From assembly GCF_000010425.1 (NCBI RefSeq), contig NC_008618.1, positions 551,946-615,945 on the forward strand: 64,000 bases of DNA, given 5' to 3'. A model generated the notes under the pieces. That model was not told the origin of the DNA and searched no databases. It worked only from the letters and a program-made list of their open reading frames with translations. The stretch is from Bifidobacterium adolescentis ATCC 15703. Lineage in GTDB: Bacteria; Actinomycetota; Actinomycetes; Actinomycetales; Bifidobacteriaceae. Of the stretch, positions 29,117-39,842 are shown one piece after another (the first letter of the stretch is position 1; the number at the start of each line of letters is the position of its first letter). Made by a program: the position numbers and the translations under genes.

Positions 29117-30247
29117 ATGGCAGAATTTGATTACTCCGAGGCGATCAGCGAAGCGCGCGCCAAATACGAGTCCATTTCCAAGGCCCTCGACGTCGATCGA
29201 CTGACCGCCGAGGCCAAGGACCTTGAAGTGAAAGCGGCCGAACCCGGATTGTGGGACGATCCGGAAAACGCACAGAAAGTGACCAGCAAGCTGTCCGCGG
29301 TGCAGTCGCAGCTCAAGCGTCTGGCATCCGCCGACCAGCGCATCGAGGACGTGGAGACCCTGGTCGAGCTTGGCCAGGAGGAAGAGGACGCCGACACGTT
29401 GGCCGAGGCGAAGGCCGAAGTCGAAAGCATCCAAAAGGATCTCGACGATATGGAGATCCAGACGCTGCTTGACGGCGAATACGACGAACGTTCCGCCGTG
29501 GTGACGATCCGTTCCGGCGCCGGCGGCGTGGATGCGGCCGATTTCGCGCAGATGCTGCTGCGCATGTACCTGCGTTGGGCGGAACGCAACGGATACAAGG
29601 CCAAGGTCATGGACACCTCCTACGCGGAAGAAGCCGGCATCAAGTCGGCCACGTTCCAGGTGGACGCCCCGTATGCATACGGGCGACTGAGCGTGGAGGG
29701 TGGCACCCACCGTCTGGTGCGTATCTCCCCGTTCGACAACCAGGGCCGCCGTCAGACCAGCTTCGCCGCCGTGGAAGTGGTTCCGCTGGTCGAAGCGACC
29801 GATCACATCGACGTGCCGGATTCCGAAATCCGCGTCGACACCTACTGCTCGTCCGGTCCTGGCGGACAGGGCGTGAACACCACGTATTCCGCGGTGCGCA
29901 TCACCCACATCCCGACCGGCATCGTGGTGACCATGCAGGACGAACGCTCTCAGATTCAGAACCGCGCCGCCGCCATGGCCGTGCTGCAGTCCCGACTGCT
30001 GGTGCTGCGCCACGAGGAGGAAGCCAAGAAGAAGAAGGAGCTCGCCGGAGACATCAAGGCCAGCTGGGGCGACCAGATGCGCTCGTATGTGCTGCATCCG
30101 TACCAGATGGTCAAGGACCTGCGCACGGGGTATGAGACCTCGCAGACCCAGGCTGTCTTCGACGGCGACATCGACGAGTTCATCGAAGCCGGCATCCGCT
30201 GGCGTCACGAACAGCGTCGCGCGGCAGCCGAGGAACAAGAAGCCTAA
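29117..30247 (+). CDS. prfB: Peptide chain release factor 2
   Basis: A 376-residue release factor that reads UGA and UAA. The discriminating tripeptide SPF is present in [17 protein letters not shown], and the GGQ loop in [20 protein letters not shown]. The frame is open from [17 protein letters not shown] onward through the N-terminal coiled coil, so the programmed +1 frameshift (autoregulatory UGA near codon 26) found in many bacteria is absent here. It is the first gene of the prfB-ftsE-ftsX-CHAP-smpB block; ftsE begins 23 bp after its stop. Confidence 0.96.
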   Translation: MAEFDYSEAISEARAKYESISKALDVDRLTAEAKDLEVKAAEPGLWDDPENAQKVTSKLSAVQSQLKRLASADQRIEDVETLVELGQEEEDADTLAEAKAEVESIQKDLDDMEIQTLLDGEYDERSAVVTIRSGAGGVDAADFAQMLLRMYLRWAERNGYKAKVMDTSYAEEAGIKSATFQVDAPYAYGRLSVEGGTHRLVRISPFDNQGRRQTSFAAVEVVPLVEATDHIDVPDSEIRVDTYCSSGPGGQGVNTTYSAVRITHIPTGIVVTMQDERSQIQNRAAAMAVLQSRLLVLRHEEEAKKKKELAGDIKASWGDQMRSYVLHPYQMVKDLRTGYETSQTQAVFDGDIDEFIEAGIRWRHEQRRAAAEEQEA

Positions 30248-30270
30248 GCGATAGGCGGAGGGAAAACACG

Positions 30271-31509
30271 ATGGCGCTGATCTCGCTTGAACATGTGAGC
30301 AAAGTCTATCCAAAGGGCACGCGTCCCGCATTGGATGACATCAGTCTTGACATCGATCGAGGTGATTTCGTCTTTCTTGTGGGCGCGTCCGGTTCCGGCA
30401 AGACCACCTTGCTGAGCCTGCTGCTTCGCGAGGAGGAAGCCACGGATGGCGAGATCCGCGTCGCCGGCAACGATCTGCGACGCCTGTCCGCACGGCAGGT
30501 GCCGCATTATCGCCGGCAGATCGGCTTTATCTTCCAGGATTACAAGCTGCTCAACAACAAGACGGTATGGGAGAACGTCGCCTTCGCACTTGAAGTGATC
30601 GGCACAAGCCGTTCCACCATCAAATCGCTGGTGCCCAAAGTACTGCAGACGGTGGGGCTCACGGGCAAGGAAAACAACTACCCCCATGAGCTGTCCGGCG
30701 GCGAAGCGCAACGCGTCGCCATCGCAAGGGCGTATGTGAACCATCCTCAGATCCTGCTCGCCGACGAGCCTACGGGCAACCTCGACCCGACCACATCGCT
30801 GGGCATCATGGAAGTGTTGGACGCCATCAACCGTACCGGCACCACCATCGTCATGGCCACACACAACGAAGAGATCGTCAACTCCATGCGCAAACGCGTG
30901 GTCGAATTGCACACCGGCAAGATTGTGCGCGACGAGCAGCAGGGATCCTACGATTCCGCGCTGTATTTCCCGGATGCCGAAGTCGAGTCGAAATCGCACC
31001 AGGCATTGGGCACTTCCGACCCGAACGCGAAATACCGTCGACAGAACGCCATCGATTCAACGAACGCTCCTGACGACACCGTCGACGTGGAAGGCGCGAC
31101 GCGCGCCGAAACCGTGGTGAACGCCGTGGATGTGGTCGCCGCTGCCGTCCATGACGGACAGGGGAACGACGGCATCGCCCGTCTTGCCAAATCCGTGCAT
31201 TCCGGACGCACCGGCCGTTACGGCGAGGCCTTCGCGTCAGTGGAGACCACCTTGACCTGGGGCAAGGGACTGAGCCTCGAACAGATGGCCGACCAGGAAC
31301 AGGCCGAGCAAACCGAACGGAACGAACAGGCCAAGACCTCCGCTGAAAATGATGCCTCCGAGACTGGTGCCGACGAAGCATCGGCGCTGTCCGCTCCGCC
31401 TGCACCGCCCGTTCCACCGACCCAAACCGAGCCTCCGACACCGCCCGAACCGCCCGTCCCGCCGGCACCGTCCGATGAAAACCCTGAGGACACCAAGGAG
31501 CACGACTGA
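30271..31509 (+). CDS. ftsE: Cell division ATP-binding protein FtsE with long C-terminal extension
   Basis: The first ~225 residues are a standard FtsE ATPase: Walker [17 protein letters not shown], signature [17 protein letters not shown], Walker [14 protein letters not shown]. With FtsX it couples ATP hydrolysis at the septum to activation of a cell-wall hydrolase. The protein is 412 residues, about 180 longer than the usual form. The extra C-terminus is low complexity and Glu/Gln-rich, then strongly Pro-rich ([20 protein letters not shown]), and is predicted disordered. GGAGGGAAAA precedes ATG 30271. The stop overlaps the ftsX start (TGATG). Confidence 0.94.
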   Translation: MALISLEHVSKVYPKGTRPALDDISLDIDRGDFVFLVGASGSGKTTLLSLLLREEEATDGEIRVAGNDLRRLSARQVPHYRRQIGFIFQDYKLLNNKTVWENVAFALEVIGTSRSTIKSLVPKVLQTVGLTGKENNYPHELSGGEAQRVAIARAYVNHPQILLADEPTGNLDPTTSLGIMEVLDAINRTGTTIVMATHNEEIVNSMRKRVVELHTGKIVRDEQQGSYDSALYFPDAEVESKSHQALGTSDPNAKYRRQNAIDSTNAPDDTVDVEGATRAETVVNAVDVVAAAVHDGQGNDGIARLAKSVHSGRTGRYGEAFASVETTLTWGKGLSLEQMADQEQAEQTERNEQAKTSAENDASETGADEASALSAPPAPPVPPTQTEPPTPPEPPVPPAPSDENPEDTKEHD

Positions 31510-32432
31510 TGCGTTTTCGTTTCATCCTTTCCGAAACATGGAACAGCCTCAAGCGCAATGTTTCAATGATCATCTCCGTCATGCTGGTCACATTCATCTC
31601 CTTCCTGTTCATCGGCGTATCCGGCCTGATGCAGGCACAGATCACCGCCGCGAAGGGCGAATGGTACGACAAGGTCGAAGTGGTCGTATGGCTGTGCCCG
31701 GACGGTGCCAGCCAGGCGGCGTCCTGCTCGTCGGGCAAGGCGCCTTCCAACCAGGAGATCGTCGATCTGGAGAACGTGATCAACGAGGAAGCCGGCAACA
31801 TCGTCTCCAAAATCACATATGTGAGCCGTGAGGACTTCTACAAGAACACCTTCCTCAAGCAGTATCCGAACGGCGAATACCAAGGACGCGTGCTCACCGC
31901 CGCCGACATGCAGGGGTCGCTGCGTCTGAAACTGAAGGACCCGACCAAATACCAAGTGGTATCCGAAGTGTTGAGCGGCCGCACCGGTGTCGAGGAAGTG
32001 CAGGATCAACGCAAGATCTTCGACCCGGTCTTCTCGGTGCTGAACCGTGCGACGGCGGTCACCGTGGCGCTCGCCGGCGTGATGATCCTGGTGGCCATCA
32101 TGCTGACCGGCACGACGATTCGCATGAGTGCCGCCTCGCGTAAGAACGAGACCGAGATCATGCGACTGGTGGGAGCCTCGAACTGGACCATCCGCCTGCC
32201 GTTCGTGTTGGAAGGCGTGTTTGCGTCGCTGATTGGTTCGCTGCTCGCCTGCGGAACGTTGAGCGCCATGGTGAAGCTGTTCATCACGGATTGGCTGTCG
32301 AAGAGCGTGCAGTGGATGCCTCTGATCAACCAGAAGACGGTATGGCTGCTTGCACCGGCCCTTGTGGTGGGAGCCGTCGTGCTGTCGATCGTCGCGTCCA
32401 GCATCTCGCTGAGGAAGTACCTGAAGGCATAA
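31509..32432 (+). CDS. ftsX: Cell division protein FtsX
   Basis: A 307-residue permease-like protein: one N-terminal membrane segment (VSMIISVMLVTFISFLFIGV), a large extracellular loop of about 140 residues, then three C-terminal membrane segments, the FtsX topology. The loop carries two cysteines close together (LCPDGASQAASCSSGK) that could form a disulfide, and holds the expected contact surface for an extracellular hydrolase. The MRLVGASNWTIRLPFVLEG segment is typical of the FtsX domain. It overlaps ftsE by one base. The CHAP protein encoded next is the natural partner. Confidence 0.94.
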   Translation: MRFRFILSETWNSLKRNVSMIISVMLVTFISFLFIGVSGLMQAQITAAKGEWYDKVEVVVWLCPDGASQAASCSSGKAPSNQEIVDLENVINEEAGNIVSKITYVSREDFYKNTFLKQYPNGEYQGRVLTAADMQGSLRLKLKDPTKYQVVSEVLSGRTGVEEVQDQRKIFDPVFSVLNRATAVTVALAGVMILVAIMLTGTTIRMSAASRKNETEIMRLVGASNWTIRLPFVLEGVFASLIGSLLACGTLSAMVKLFITDWLSKSVQWMPLINQKTVWLLAPALVVGAVVLSIVASSISLRKYLKA

Positions 32433-32519
32433 ACCGGCGGAGTGCTGAACGAGATGTTCAGCATATTTGAAGTTTGCTGGATACAATGTCGAAATAGGTG
32501 GATTTCGGGAAGGGAATAC

Positions 32520-33944
32520 ATGTCTAGGAAAATGACGAGACAGGTGCGGCCCATCGTTGGACTGATGCTTGCTTCGGCTATGTTCTGCGCCGGCGGCGTC
32601 GCGGTCGTCGTCGCGCCGGCTCCGCAGGCGCATGCCGTGAGCATGTCGGAATACCAGGCGAAGGTGTCGAACCACGCCAAGCTGAAGTCGCAGCTTGTCG
32701 GCGTGAGCAGCGATCTCGCCGACACGATTCTGCAGTTGGCCGATTTGAACGACAACCAGATTCCTGCGGCGGTCGAGGCCGCGGAATCTGCCCAGCAGGC
32801 GGCAGAACAGGCGCAGAGCCTGGCGGAAGCGACCACGCAGCGGTTGCAAGCGGCCCAGCAGGACAAGGCGAACCTTGAGGAGCAGATCAAACAGACCGGC
32901 TCCGACTATGATGACGCCAAGGCCGCCGTCGCGCAGCTCGCCCGCGAAAGCTTCCACGGCTCCAGTACGTCGGATGTGCTGGATTTTGTCACCGATTCGA
33001 CGACCGCCGACGATTTCGTCAACAAGATGCAGTCGCAGGCCGCGGTCACGCGAAGCGAATCCAACGCGGCAACCGACGCGGCGAACGAGCTGAACACGTC
33101 GATGAACCGTAAGGACCGTCTGGGCGCCATCGAACAGAAGATCACTCAGCTCAAGGAGCAGGCCGACCAGCAGGCGGCAAGCGCCCAGCAGGCGGCAAGC
33201 GAGGCCAGCGCCAAGCAGACCGCCCTGCAGAAGCTGCGTGACGAGGGCACGGTGAAACGTGAGAAGCTCGAATCGCAGAAGAGCCAGCTGACAACGCAGA
33301 GCGCCAAGGAAGCGGCGGACATCGTCGCCATGAAATCGCAGATCGATTCATGGAACAACCAGTACAACAATTCCAACAACGCCGCTGTCAACCCCAATAA
33401 CAACCAGCAGCAGTCGCGTCCGAACAACAACACGAACTACAATCCCGCTCCCGCGCCTGCACCTGCGCCGGCTCCGACGCCCAATAACAACAATTCCGGC
33501 GGCGCCGGCGGCATGAACTATGCGGTGCCCGGCAATTGCCCGGCCGGTTCCGGATACTGCTACGGACACAACACCGGCAACACGGTCGGCGGTGCCGCGT
33601 ATCCGTCCCGCCAGTGCACGCTGTGGGCATACCTGAGGCGTTCCCAGCTGAGCCTTCCGGTCGGCTCCTACATGGGCAACGGCGCCGATTGGGCCAATAC
33701 CGCTCGTGGACTCGGATACCTGGTGAACAACACCCCGCATGTCGGCGCGGCGATGGTGTTCGCGCGCGGCCAAAGCGTAGGCGGACATTGGACCGCCGAC
33801 TGGCAGTACGGCCACGTGGCCGTCGTGGAACGCGTGAACGCCGACGGTTCGGTTCTGATCTCCGAAGGCGGCACTGGCTTCGCGACGTTCCCGGCTTGGG
33901 AAACGATCTCCAACGCCGGAGCCTACCAGTACGTCCACTACTGA
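32520..33944 (+). CDS. Secreted coiled-coil CHAP-domain peptidoglycan hydrolase, probable FtsEX partner
   Basis: A 474-residue exported protein. A signal peptide (to about residue 40, ending PQAHA) is followed by a long Ala/Gln-rich coiled coil (roughly 40-280), an Asn/Pro-rich linker (NPNNNQQQSRPNNNTNYNPA) and a C-terminal CHAP domain. The catalytic cysteine is residue 366 in PSRQCTLWAYLRR and the histidine is residue 432 in WQYGHVAVVERV. The layout resembles PcsB/RipC-type amidase/endopeptidases whose coiled coil docks on FtsX. ATG 32520 is preceded by GGGAAGGGAA. Activation by FtsEX is inferred from gene order and architecture. Confidence 0.88.
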   Translation: MSRKMTRQVRPIVGLMLASAMFCAGGVAVVVAPAPQAHAVSMSEYQAKVSNHAKLKSQLVGVSSDLADTILQLADLNDNQIPAAVEAAESAQQAAEQAQSLAEATTQRLQAAQQDKANLEEQIKQTGSDYDDAKAAVAQLARESFHGSSTSDVLDFVTDSTTADDFVNKMQSQAAVTRSESNAATDAANELNTSMNRKDRLGAIEQKITQLKEQADQQAASAQQAASEASAKQTALQKLRDEGTVKREKLESQKSQLTTQSAKEAADIVAMKSQIDSWNNQYNNSNNAAVNPNNNQQQSRPNNNTNYNPAPAPAPAPAPTPNNNNSGGAGGMNYAVPGNCPAGSGYCYGHNTGNTVGGAAYPSRQCTLWAYLRRSQLSLPVGSYMGNGADWANTARGLGYLVNNTPHVGAAMVFARGQSVGGHWTADWQYGHVAVVERVNADGSVLISEGGTGFATFPAWETISNAGAYQYVHY

Positions 33945-33973
33945 CGGTTCCGTTCCAGACATGAAACCACGGC

Positions 33974-34011
33974 AAGCGCGCCGTCCGCATCGTCGGGCGA
34001 CGCGCTTTCGT
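33974..34011 (+). terminator. Terminator-like hairpin between the CHAP gene and smpB
   Basis: AAGCGCG-CG pairs with CG-CGCGCTT over about 10 bp with one mismatch, followed by TTCG. Termination may be partial, as smpB follows closely. Confidence 0.45.
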
Positions 34012-34072
34012 GATATGGTCGACGGAGTCGCGTTGCATACACTGATCGAAAGAACCGGGAAGGAGGTCCGAC

Positions 34073-34552
34073 ATGGCCAAGGAACAGGGAACCAAACCGA
34101 TCGCGCAGAACAAGAAGGCGCGTCACGACTACGCCATCGAAGACAAGTATGAGGCCGGTCTCGTGTTGACCGGCACCGAAGTGAAGTCGCTTCGTGAAGG
34201 ACGGGCGTCGCTGGCCGAATCGTTCATCACCATCGACCGTCGTGGGGAGATGTGGCTTGAGGGAGCCAACATTCCCGAATATCTCAACGGCACGTGGAAC
34301 AACCACGCACCCAAGCGCAAGCGCAAGCTGCTGCTGCATGCGGCGCAGATCGACAAGCTGGCCCGCCAAACCCAGGCCAAGGGATTCACCATCATTCCGC
34401 TGAGCCTGTATTTCAAAGACGGCCGCGTCAAGGTCGAGATCGCGCTCGCCCGAGGCAAGAAGGAATTCGACAAGCGCCAGTCGCTTCGCGAGGAGCAGGA
34501 CAAGCGTGAGGCGCTGCGAGCCATGCGATACGCCAACAAGCAGGTGCGATAA
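34073..34552 (+). CDS. smpB: SsrA-binding protein SmpB
   Basis: A 159-residue tmRNA partner required for trans-translation, which rescues stalled ribosomes and tags the product. Core motifs are intact: [60 protein letters not shown] and the basic C-terminal tail [20 protein letters not shown] that enters the mRNA channel. ATG 34073 follows GGAAGGAGG. ssrA itself is not seen in this window. Placement after FtsX/CHAP is the familiar actinobacterial order. Confidence 0.96.
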   Translation: MAKEQGTKPIAQNKKARHDYAIEDKYEAGLVLTGTEVKSLREGRASLAESFITIDRRGEMWLEGANIPEYLNGTWNNHAPKRKRKLLLHAAQIDKLARQTQAKGFTIIPLSLYFKDGRVKVEIALARGKKEFDKRQSLREEQDKREALRAMRYANKQVR

Positions 34553-34605
34553 ATCGGAAAAATTCCGGTTTCACATAGTGAAAGAACGCCGATTCAGGAA
34601 AATTT

Positions 34606-34633
34606 TTGTAACACACCCTCTTTACGCTAGGAT
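34606..34633 (+). promoter_or_regulatory. Promoter of the first polar amino acid binding protein gene
   Basis: -35 TTGTAA (34606-34611) and -10 TAGGAT (34628-34633) are 16 bp apart, placing the start of transcription about 40 bp before the ATG at 34679. An additional inverted repeat TTTCAC-ATA-GTGAAA (34569-34583) just upstream could be a regulator site. Confidence 0.5.
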
Positions 34634-34678
34634 ACGGTTCGGCTGAACAGGCCGATATGAATCCATAGGAGAGGGAAC

Positions 34679-35626
34679 ATGCAAGCAGGAAAAGCCCTGA
34701 AAACCGCCGCCGCGTTCATGTTGAGCGTGGCCATGCTCGCCACCGGCGCGGCATGCGGCACCAGCGACGACAGCGACGCCTCGGCGTCGAAATCCAGTTC
34801 GAAGTCCAGCGAACTGACCGGTTACGATGTTTCCGGCGTGAAGAAGGACGACGCGATCGCCAAAATGCTGCCGGATTATGTGAACAAGGACGGCAAGCTC
34901 ACCATCGGCATGGATACGTCGTACGCGCCGGCCGAATTCCTGGCCGCGGACGGCAAGACGCCGGTCGGCTTCGACGTGGACATCGCCAAGGCGCTGGCCG
35001 GAGTGTTCGGTCTTGAGGCCGATCCGGAAACCGCGAACTTCGATTCGATTATTCCGGCCGTCGGCGCCAAGTACGACATCGGCATCTCGTCGTTCACCGT
35101 CACCAAGGAACGCCTCGAGGCGGTCGACTTCGTCAGCCACTTCAACGCCGGCTCCGCATGGGCCGTGAAGAAGGGCAACCCGAACAAGGTCGACACGTCC
35201 GATCTGTGCGGCAAGAAGGTGGCCGTGCAGACCGCCACCATGCAGGAGACCGCCGCCAACAAGATGGCCAAGCAATGCAAGGCCGATGGCAAGGCGGAGA
35301 TGGACGTTATCTCCAGCAAGTTGCAGACCGATGTGACCACCAACGTCGTCACCGGCAAGGCCGACGTGTTCTACGCCGATTCGCCGGTCGCCGGCTACGC
35401 GATCGCGCAGACCGACGGCGAACTCGAAACGCTTGGCAAGACCGAAGGCATCGCCCCGGAAGGCATCGTCGTCAAGAAGGGCGACCAGCAGATGGACGAG
35501 GCCCTGCAGAAGGCCCTGCAGAAGCTCATCGACGACGGCACCTACATGAAGATCCTCAAGTACTGGGGTGTTCAGGACGGTGCCATCAGCAAGCCGGAGA
35601 TCAACACCCCCGGCACCAACGAGTGA
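34679..35626 (+). CDS. Polar amino acid ABC transporter substrate-binding lipoprotein 1 of 3
   Basis: A 315-residue family 3 solute-binding protein. The lipobox TGAAC has lipidated Cys26, followed by a Ser-rich linker and the conserved GKLTIGMDTSYAPAEFLAAD / GFDVDIAKALAGVFGLEADP start of the ligand fold. It shares long near-identical stretches with the next two genes, e.g. VVTGKADVFYADSPVAGYAI, indicating tandem duplication. AGGAGAGGG precedes ATG 34679. The ligand could be glutamine, glutamate, cystine or another polar amino acid; sequence alone does not decide. Confidence 0.9.
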   Translation: MQAGKALKTAAAFMLSVAMLATGAACGTSDDSDASASKSSSKSSELTGYDVSGVKKDDAIAKMLPDYVNKDGKLTIGMDTSYAPAEFLAADGKTPVGFDVDIAKALAGVFGLEADPETANFDSIIPAVGAKYDIGISSFTVTKERLEAVDFVSHFNAGSAWAVKKGNPNKVDTSDLCGKKVAVQTATMQETAANKMAKQCKADGKAEMDVISSKLQTDVTTNVVTGKADVFYADSPVAGYAIAQTDGELETLGKTEGIAPEGIVVKKGDQQMDEALQKALQKLIDDGTYMKILKYWGVQDGAISKPEINTPGTNE

Positions 35627-35736
35627 ATGTTTCGGAACTTTTGCGTCCGTTAATACGCTCGTAGCAATCCGCTCTTAGGTTATGCCATAGCCACGTTTGG
35701 CTGGTTGATTTGGCTGGGTTGAAGAGAGGACTTGCC

Positions 35737-36672
35737 ATGATGAGGAACCTGAAAGGTTGGGCGGCGCTCGCGTTGAGCGCGGCGATGGTCGTCTCGATGG
35801 GAGCCTGCGGAACCTCCGACAAAACGGATTCCCAAGCTTCCGTCGATTCGAATTCGTCGTCGACCACCGGTTACGACGTGTCCGGCGTGAAGAAGGACGA
35901 GAAGATCGCCAAGATGCTGCCGTCCTCCGTCACCAAGGACGGCAAGCTGACCGTCGGCATGGATACGTCGTACGCGCCGGCCGAGTTCCTGGCCGCGGAC
36001 GGCAAGACGCCGGTCGGCTTCGACGTGGACATCGTCAAGGCGTTAGCGAAAACGTTCGGCCTCGAGGCGGATCCGCAGACGTCGAATTTCGATTCGATCA
36101 TTCCATCAATCGGTTCGAAGTACGATATCGGCGTCTCGTCGTTCACCATTACCCCGGAACGCATGAAGGCCGTCGACTTCGTCAGCATGTTCAAGGCCGG
36201 TTCCACGTGGGTGGTCAAGAAGGGCAACCCAGGCAAGATCGACACGTCCGACCTGTGCGGATTGAAGATCGCGGTGCAGACCGGCACCACACAGGAGGAG
36301 GAAGTCAACAAGGGCGCCGAACAGTGCAAGGCGGACAACAAGCTTGACATCCAGATCCTGTCCAACAAGCTGCAGACCGATGTGACCACCAACGTCGTCA
36401 CCGGCAAGGCCGACGTGTTCTACGCCGATTCGCCGGTCGCGGGTTATGCGATCTCCCAGACCGACGACCAGCTTGAGGCCCTCGGTGAGGACGTCGGCGT
36501 GACCAAGGAGGCCGTGGCCATCAAGAAGGGTGATTCCGACACGGCCAAGGCGGTGCAGGCGGCCATGCAGAAGCTGATGGATGACGGCACGTACATGAAG
36601 ATCCTCAAGCATTGGGGCGTCGAATCCGGCGCCGTCGACAAGGCCGAGATCAACCCGACCGATTTGGGCTGA
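35737..36672 (+). CDS. Polar amino acid ABC transporter substrate-binding lipoprotein 2 of 3
   Basis: A 311-residue paralogue of the preceding protein; the lipobox MGAC gives lipidated Cys24. The linker, SSTTGYDVSGVKKDEKIAKM, and the SYAPAEFLAADGKTPVGFDV region follow the first copy closely, while ligand-pocket segments (TGTTQEEEVNKGAEQCKADN) differ, suggesting altered specificity. ATG 35737 is chosen after GAAGAGAGGA rather than the earlier in-frame start. A strong terminator after it (36693) means the third copy needs its own promoter or read-through. Confidence 0.9.
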   Translation: MMRNLKGWAALALSAAMVVSMGACGTSDKTDSQASVDSNSSSTTGYDVSGVKKDEKIAKMLPSSVTKDGKLTVGMDTSYAPAEFLAADGKTPVGFDVDIVKALAKTFGLEADPQTSNFDSIIPSIGSKYDIGVSSFTITPERMKAVDFVSMFKAGSTWVVKKGNPGKIDTSDLCGLKIAVQTGTTQEEEVNKGAEQCKADNKLDIQILSNKLQTDVTTNVVTGKADVFYADSPVAGYAISQTDDQLEALGEDVGVTKEAVAIKKGDSDTAKAVQAAMQKLMDDGTYMKILKHWGVESGAVDKAEINPTDLG

Positions 36673-36692
36673 TCGGCGCACTGACGCTGCGG

Positions 36693-36738
36693 GCGTAGGG
36701 GCATCGGACGTATATAGATCGATGCCCCTACGCTTTTT
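36693..36738 (+). terminator. Strong terminator between binding-protein copies 2 and 3
   Basis: GCGTAGGGGCATCG (36693-36706) pairs with CGATGCCCCTACGC (36720-36733) over 14 bp, followed by TTTTT. It cuts the transporter locus between two paralogous binding proteins. Confidence 0.9.
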
Positions 36739-36859
36739 GCCGATTAACGTCGGCGTAGCATTGCGGTTTTATCGTGTGCCTTTGGAATACTGGACGTCTG
36801 ATTGGCAAATGGACGATTACCGTTCAGTGGATGGGAAGAGAATAGAAGGAGAACCCACT

Positions 36860-37789
36860 ATGTCGTTGAAATTCAAATCGTTTGCCGCTCTCGCGCTGAG
36901 CGCGGCCATGATGTTCTCCGTCGCCGCATGCGGCACCACGGATTCCGGTGACGCCAAAAGCGACTCGAAGGCGAAGAACACCACCGTTGGTTACGATGTG
37001 AGCACCATCAAGAAGGATGACGAGCTGGCCAAGCTGGCCGCCTCCGCGAAGACCGTCAAGGACGGCGAGCTGTCCGTCGGCATGGAACTGTCCTATGCTC
37101 CGGCCGAATTCTACGCCGAAGACGGCAAGACGCCGGTCGGCTACGATGTGGACATGTCCAAGGCCATCGCCCAGACGCTGGGCCTGAAGCCGAAGATCGT
37201 CTCCTCCATGTTCGACACCATCGTCCCGTCCATCGGCTCCAAGTACGATCTGGGCATCACCGCCATGACCATCACCGAAGAGCGTCTGCAGTCCGTCGAC
37301 TTCGTGAGCTACTACCGCGCCGGCTCCACGTGGGCCGTGCAGAAGGGCAACCCGAAGAAGCTCGACACCTCCGACATGTGCGGCGCGAAGATCGCAGTGC
37401 AGACCGGCACCGTCCAGGAGGACGAGGCCAACAAGATCGCCAAGGGCTGCAAGGCCGACAAGAAGGCCGAAGTGATGTCCTACAAGCGTCAGGCCGAAGC
37501 CGCCACCGCAGTGGCCACCGGTAAGGCCGACGTGTTCTACGCCGATTCGCCGGTCGCCGGCTACGCGATCTCCCAGACCGACGGCCAGCTTGAGGCCCTC
37601 GGCGACGTTGAAGGCGTGGCCAAGCAGGGCATCGCCATCAAGAAGGGCGACCAGCAGCTCGACGAGGCCGTGCAGAAGGCCGTGCAGAAGCTGATGGATG
37701 ACGGCACGTACATGAAGATCCTCAAGCATTGGGGCGTCGAGTCCGGCGCTCTCGACAAGGCTGAGATCAATCCGACCGACCTCAACTGA
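36860..37789 (+). CDS. Polar amino acid ABC transporter substrate-binding lipoprotein 3 of 3
   Basis: A 309-residue third paralogue; the lipobox VAAC gives Cys24. It is the most diverged copy: GELSVGMELSYAPAEFYAED replaces the Asp-Thr of the other two, and MSKAIAQTLGLKPKIVSSMF and the QAEAATAVATGKADVF segments differ, while DSPVAGYAISQTDGQLEALG and the C-terminal MDDGTYMKILKHWGVESGAL are nearly identical to copy 2. AGAAGGAGA precedes ATG 36860. It lies 34 bp before the permease and is probably co-transcribed with it. Confidence 0.9.
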   Translation: MSLKFKSFAALALSAAMMFSVAACGTTDSGDAKSDSKAKNTTVGYDVSTIKKDDELAKLAASAKTVKDGELSVGMELSYAPAEFYAEDGKTPVGYDVDMSKAIAQTLGLKPKIVSSMFDTIVPSIGSKYDLGITAMTITEERLQSVDFVSYYRAGSTWAVQKGNPKKLDTSDMCGAKIAVQTGTVQEDEANKIAKGCKADKKAEVMSYKRQAEAATAVATGKADVFYADSPVAGYAISQTDGQLEALGDVEGVAKQGIAIKKGDQQLDEAVQKAVQKLMDDGTYMKILKHWGVESGALDKAEINPTDLN

Positions 37790-37823
37790 TCTCATCAGAT
37801 AGATAGAAAAAGGAAACAGCATC

Positions 37824-38807
37824 ATGGCGAAGAAACAAGTCGACGGCGACGGCCTCGATATTCCCAATCGCATTAAAGCCTTGCCCGTCAAGCGTACGGG
37901 TCCGATCGTGGCGGCCATCATCGTCGCGCTCTTCGCCGCGATGCTGGTGCAGGCTTTGGTCACCAATCCGCGTTTCGAATGGAATGTGGTCTGGAAATAC
38001 CTGTTCAACGAGAACGTACTGGAAGGCATCAAGTACACGCTGCTGCTGACCGTCATCTCGATGGTCATCGCCATCATTCTGGCGGTCATTCTGGCGGTCA
38101 TGCGCAAATCCATCAACCCGGTGCTGCGCGGCGTGAGCTGGTTCTACATCTGGTTCTTCCGTGGAACCCCTGTGTACACGCAGCTGGTCTTCTGGGGTCT
38201 GTTCGCGGTGCTGGTGCCACGTATCGGCGTGGGCATCCCGTTCACCTCAATCGAATTCTGGAGCATTGACTCCCAGTCTGTCATCACCGCGTTCAACGCC
38301 GCATGGCTGGGCTTGGCCCTGAACGAAGCCGCCTACCTGGCCGAAATCGTGCGCGCCGGCCTCGAGGCCGTCGATCCGGGGCAGACGGAAGCCGCAAAGG
38401 CCCTCGGCATGAAGCGCACGCTCATCATGCGTCGCATCGTGCTGCCGCAGGCCATGCGCATCATCATCCCGCCGACCGGCAACGAGTTCATCGGCATGCT
38501 GAAGACCACGTCGCTTGTCAACGCCGTGCCGTTCACGCTGGAACTGCAGTTCGCCACCACGGCGATCGCGACCCGTCTGTACAAGCCGATTCCGCTGCTG
38601 ATCGTGGCGTGCATCTGGTATCTGGTCATCACCTCCATCCTGATGGTCATCCAGTCGCGACTCGAAAAGCACTTCGGCAAGGGCTTCGACGCCCGTCCCG
38701 CCGGAGCCCGCGGCAAGCGCACGCCGCTACCGGGCAAGACCTTCGGCGAACCCAAGGATGACGTCGACAAGCAGAACGAAGCCACGTTCGCGGGAATGAC
38801 CGCGTGA
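37824..38807 (+). CDS. Polar amino acid ABC transporter permease
   Basis: A 327-residue HisM/GlnP-type permease. A basic N-terminus is followed by about five or six membrane segments, including [20 protein letters not shown] and [20 protein letters not shown]. The EAA loop contacting the ATPase is present ([20 protein letters not shown], then [20 protein letters not shown]). The C-terminal cytosolic tail (~35 residues) is charged. Only one permease gene is present, so it presumably forms a homodimer serving all three binding proteins. AAAAAGGAAA precedes ATG 37824. Confidence 0.92.
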   Translation: MAKKQVDGDGLDIPNRIKALPVKRTGPIVAAIIVALFAAMLVQALVTNPRFEWNVVWKYLFNENVLEGIKYTLLLTVISMVIAIILAVILAVMRKSINPVLRGVSWFYIWFFRGTPVYTQLVFWGLFAVLVPRIGVGIPFTSIEFWSIDSQSVITAFNAAWLGLALNEAAYLAEIVRAGLEAVDPGQTEAAKALGMKRTLIMRRIVLPQAMRIIIPPTGNEFIGMLKTTSLVNAVPFTLELQFATTAIATRLYKPIPLLIVACIWYLVITSILMVIQSRLEKHFGKGFDARPAGARGKRTPLPGKTFGEPKDDVDKQNEATFAGMTA

Positions 38808-38818
38808 GGGGAATGACC

Positions 38819-39613
<795 letters not shown>

Positions 39614-39642
39614 CAAGTAAGGCTGTCGTACTGCCGTAAATT

Positions 39643-39697
39643 CCCAATCCACTGACGTCAAGCGTCCGCAGACGTCCGGTGGGTTGGGTTTTCTTTT
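39643..39697 (+). terminator. Terminator of the polar amino acid transporter
   Basis: CCCAATCCAC pairs with GTGGGTTGGG (G-T pair), enclosing a second stem GACGTC/GACGTC. TTTTCTTTTT follows. Confidence 0.75.
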
Positions 39698-39842
39698 TGC
39701 CGCCGACGATGGGCGCGTTGCGTGCGTCACTGGTTCGCACGATTTCCCTGGGGGAGTGGGATTTCGCATATATGGCAAAGATTTGTAAGGACGCGCGGCT
39801 TGGTTTCATGATTGACATCCTTACCCGATAGGCTAAGGAGCT

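Noticed and set aside
29117..29250. Programmed +1 frameshift in prfB
   Set aside because: The N-terminal coding region is continuous with no in-frame UGA or shift site, so RF2 autoregulation by frameshifting is absent.
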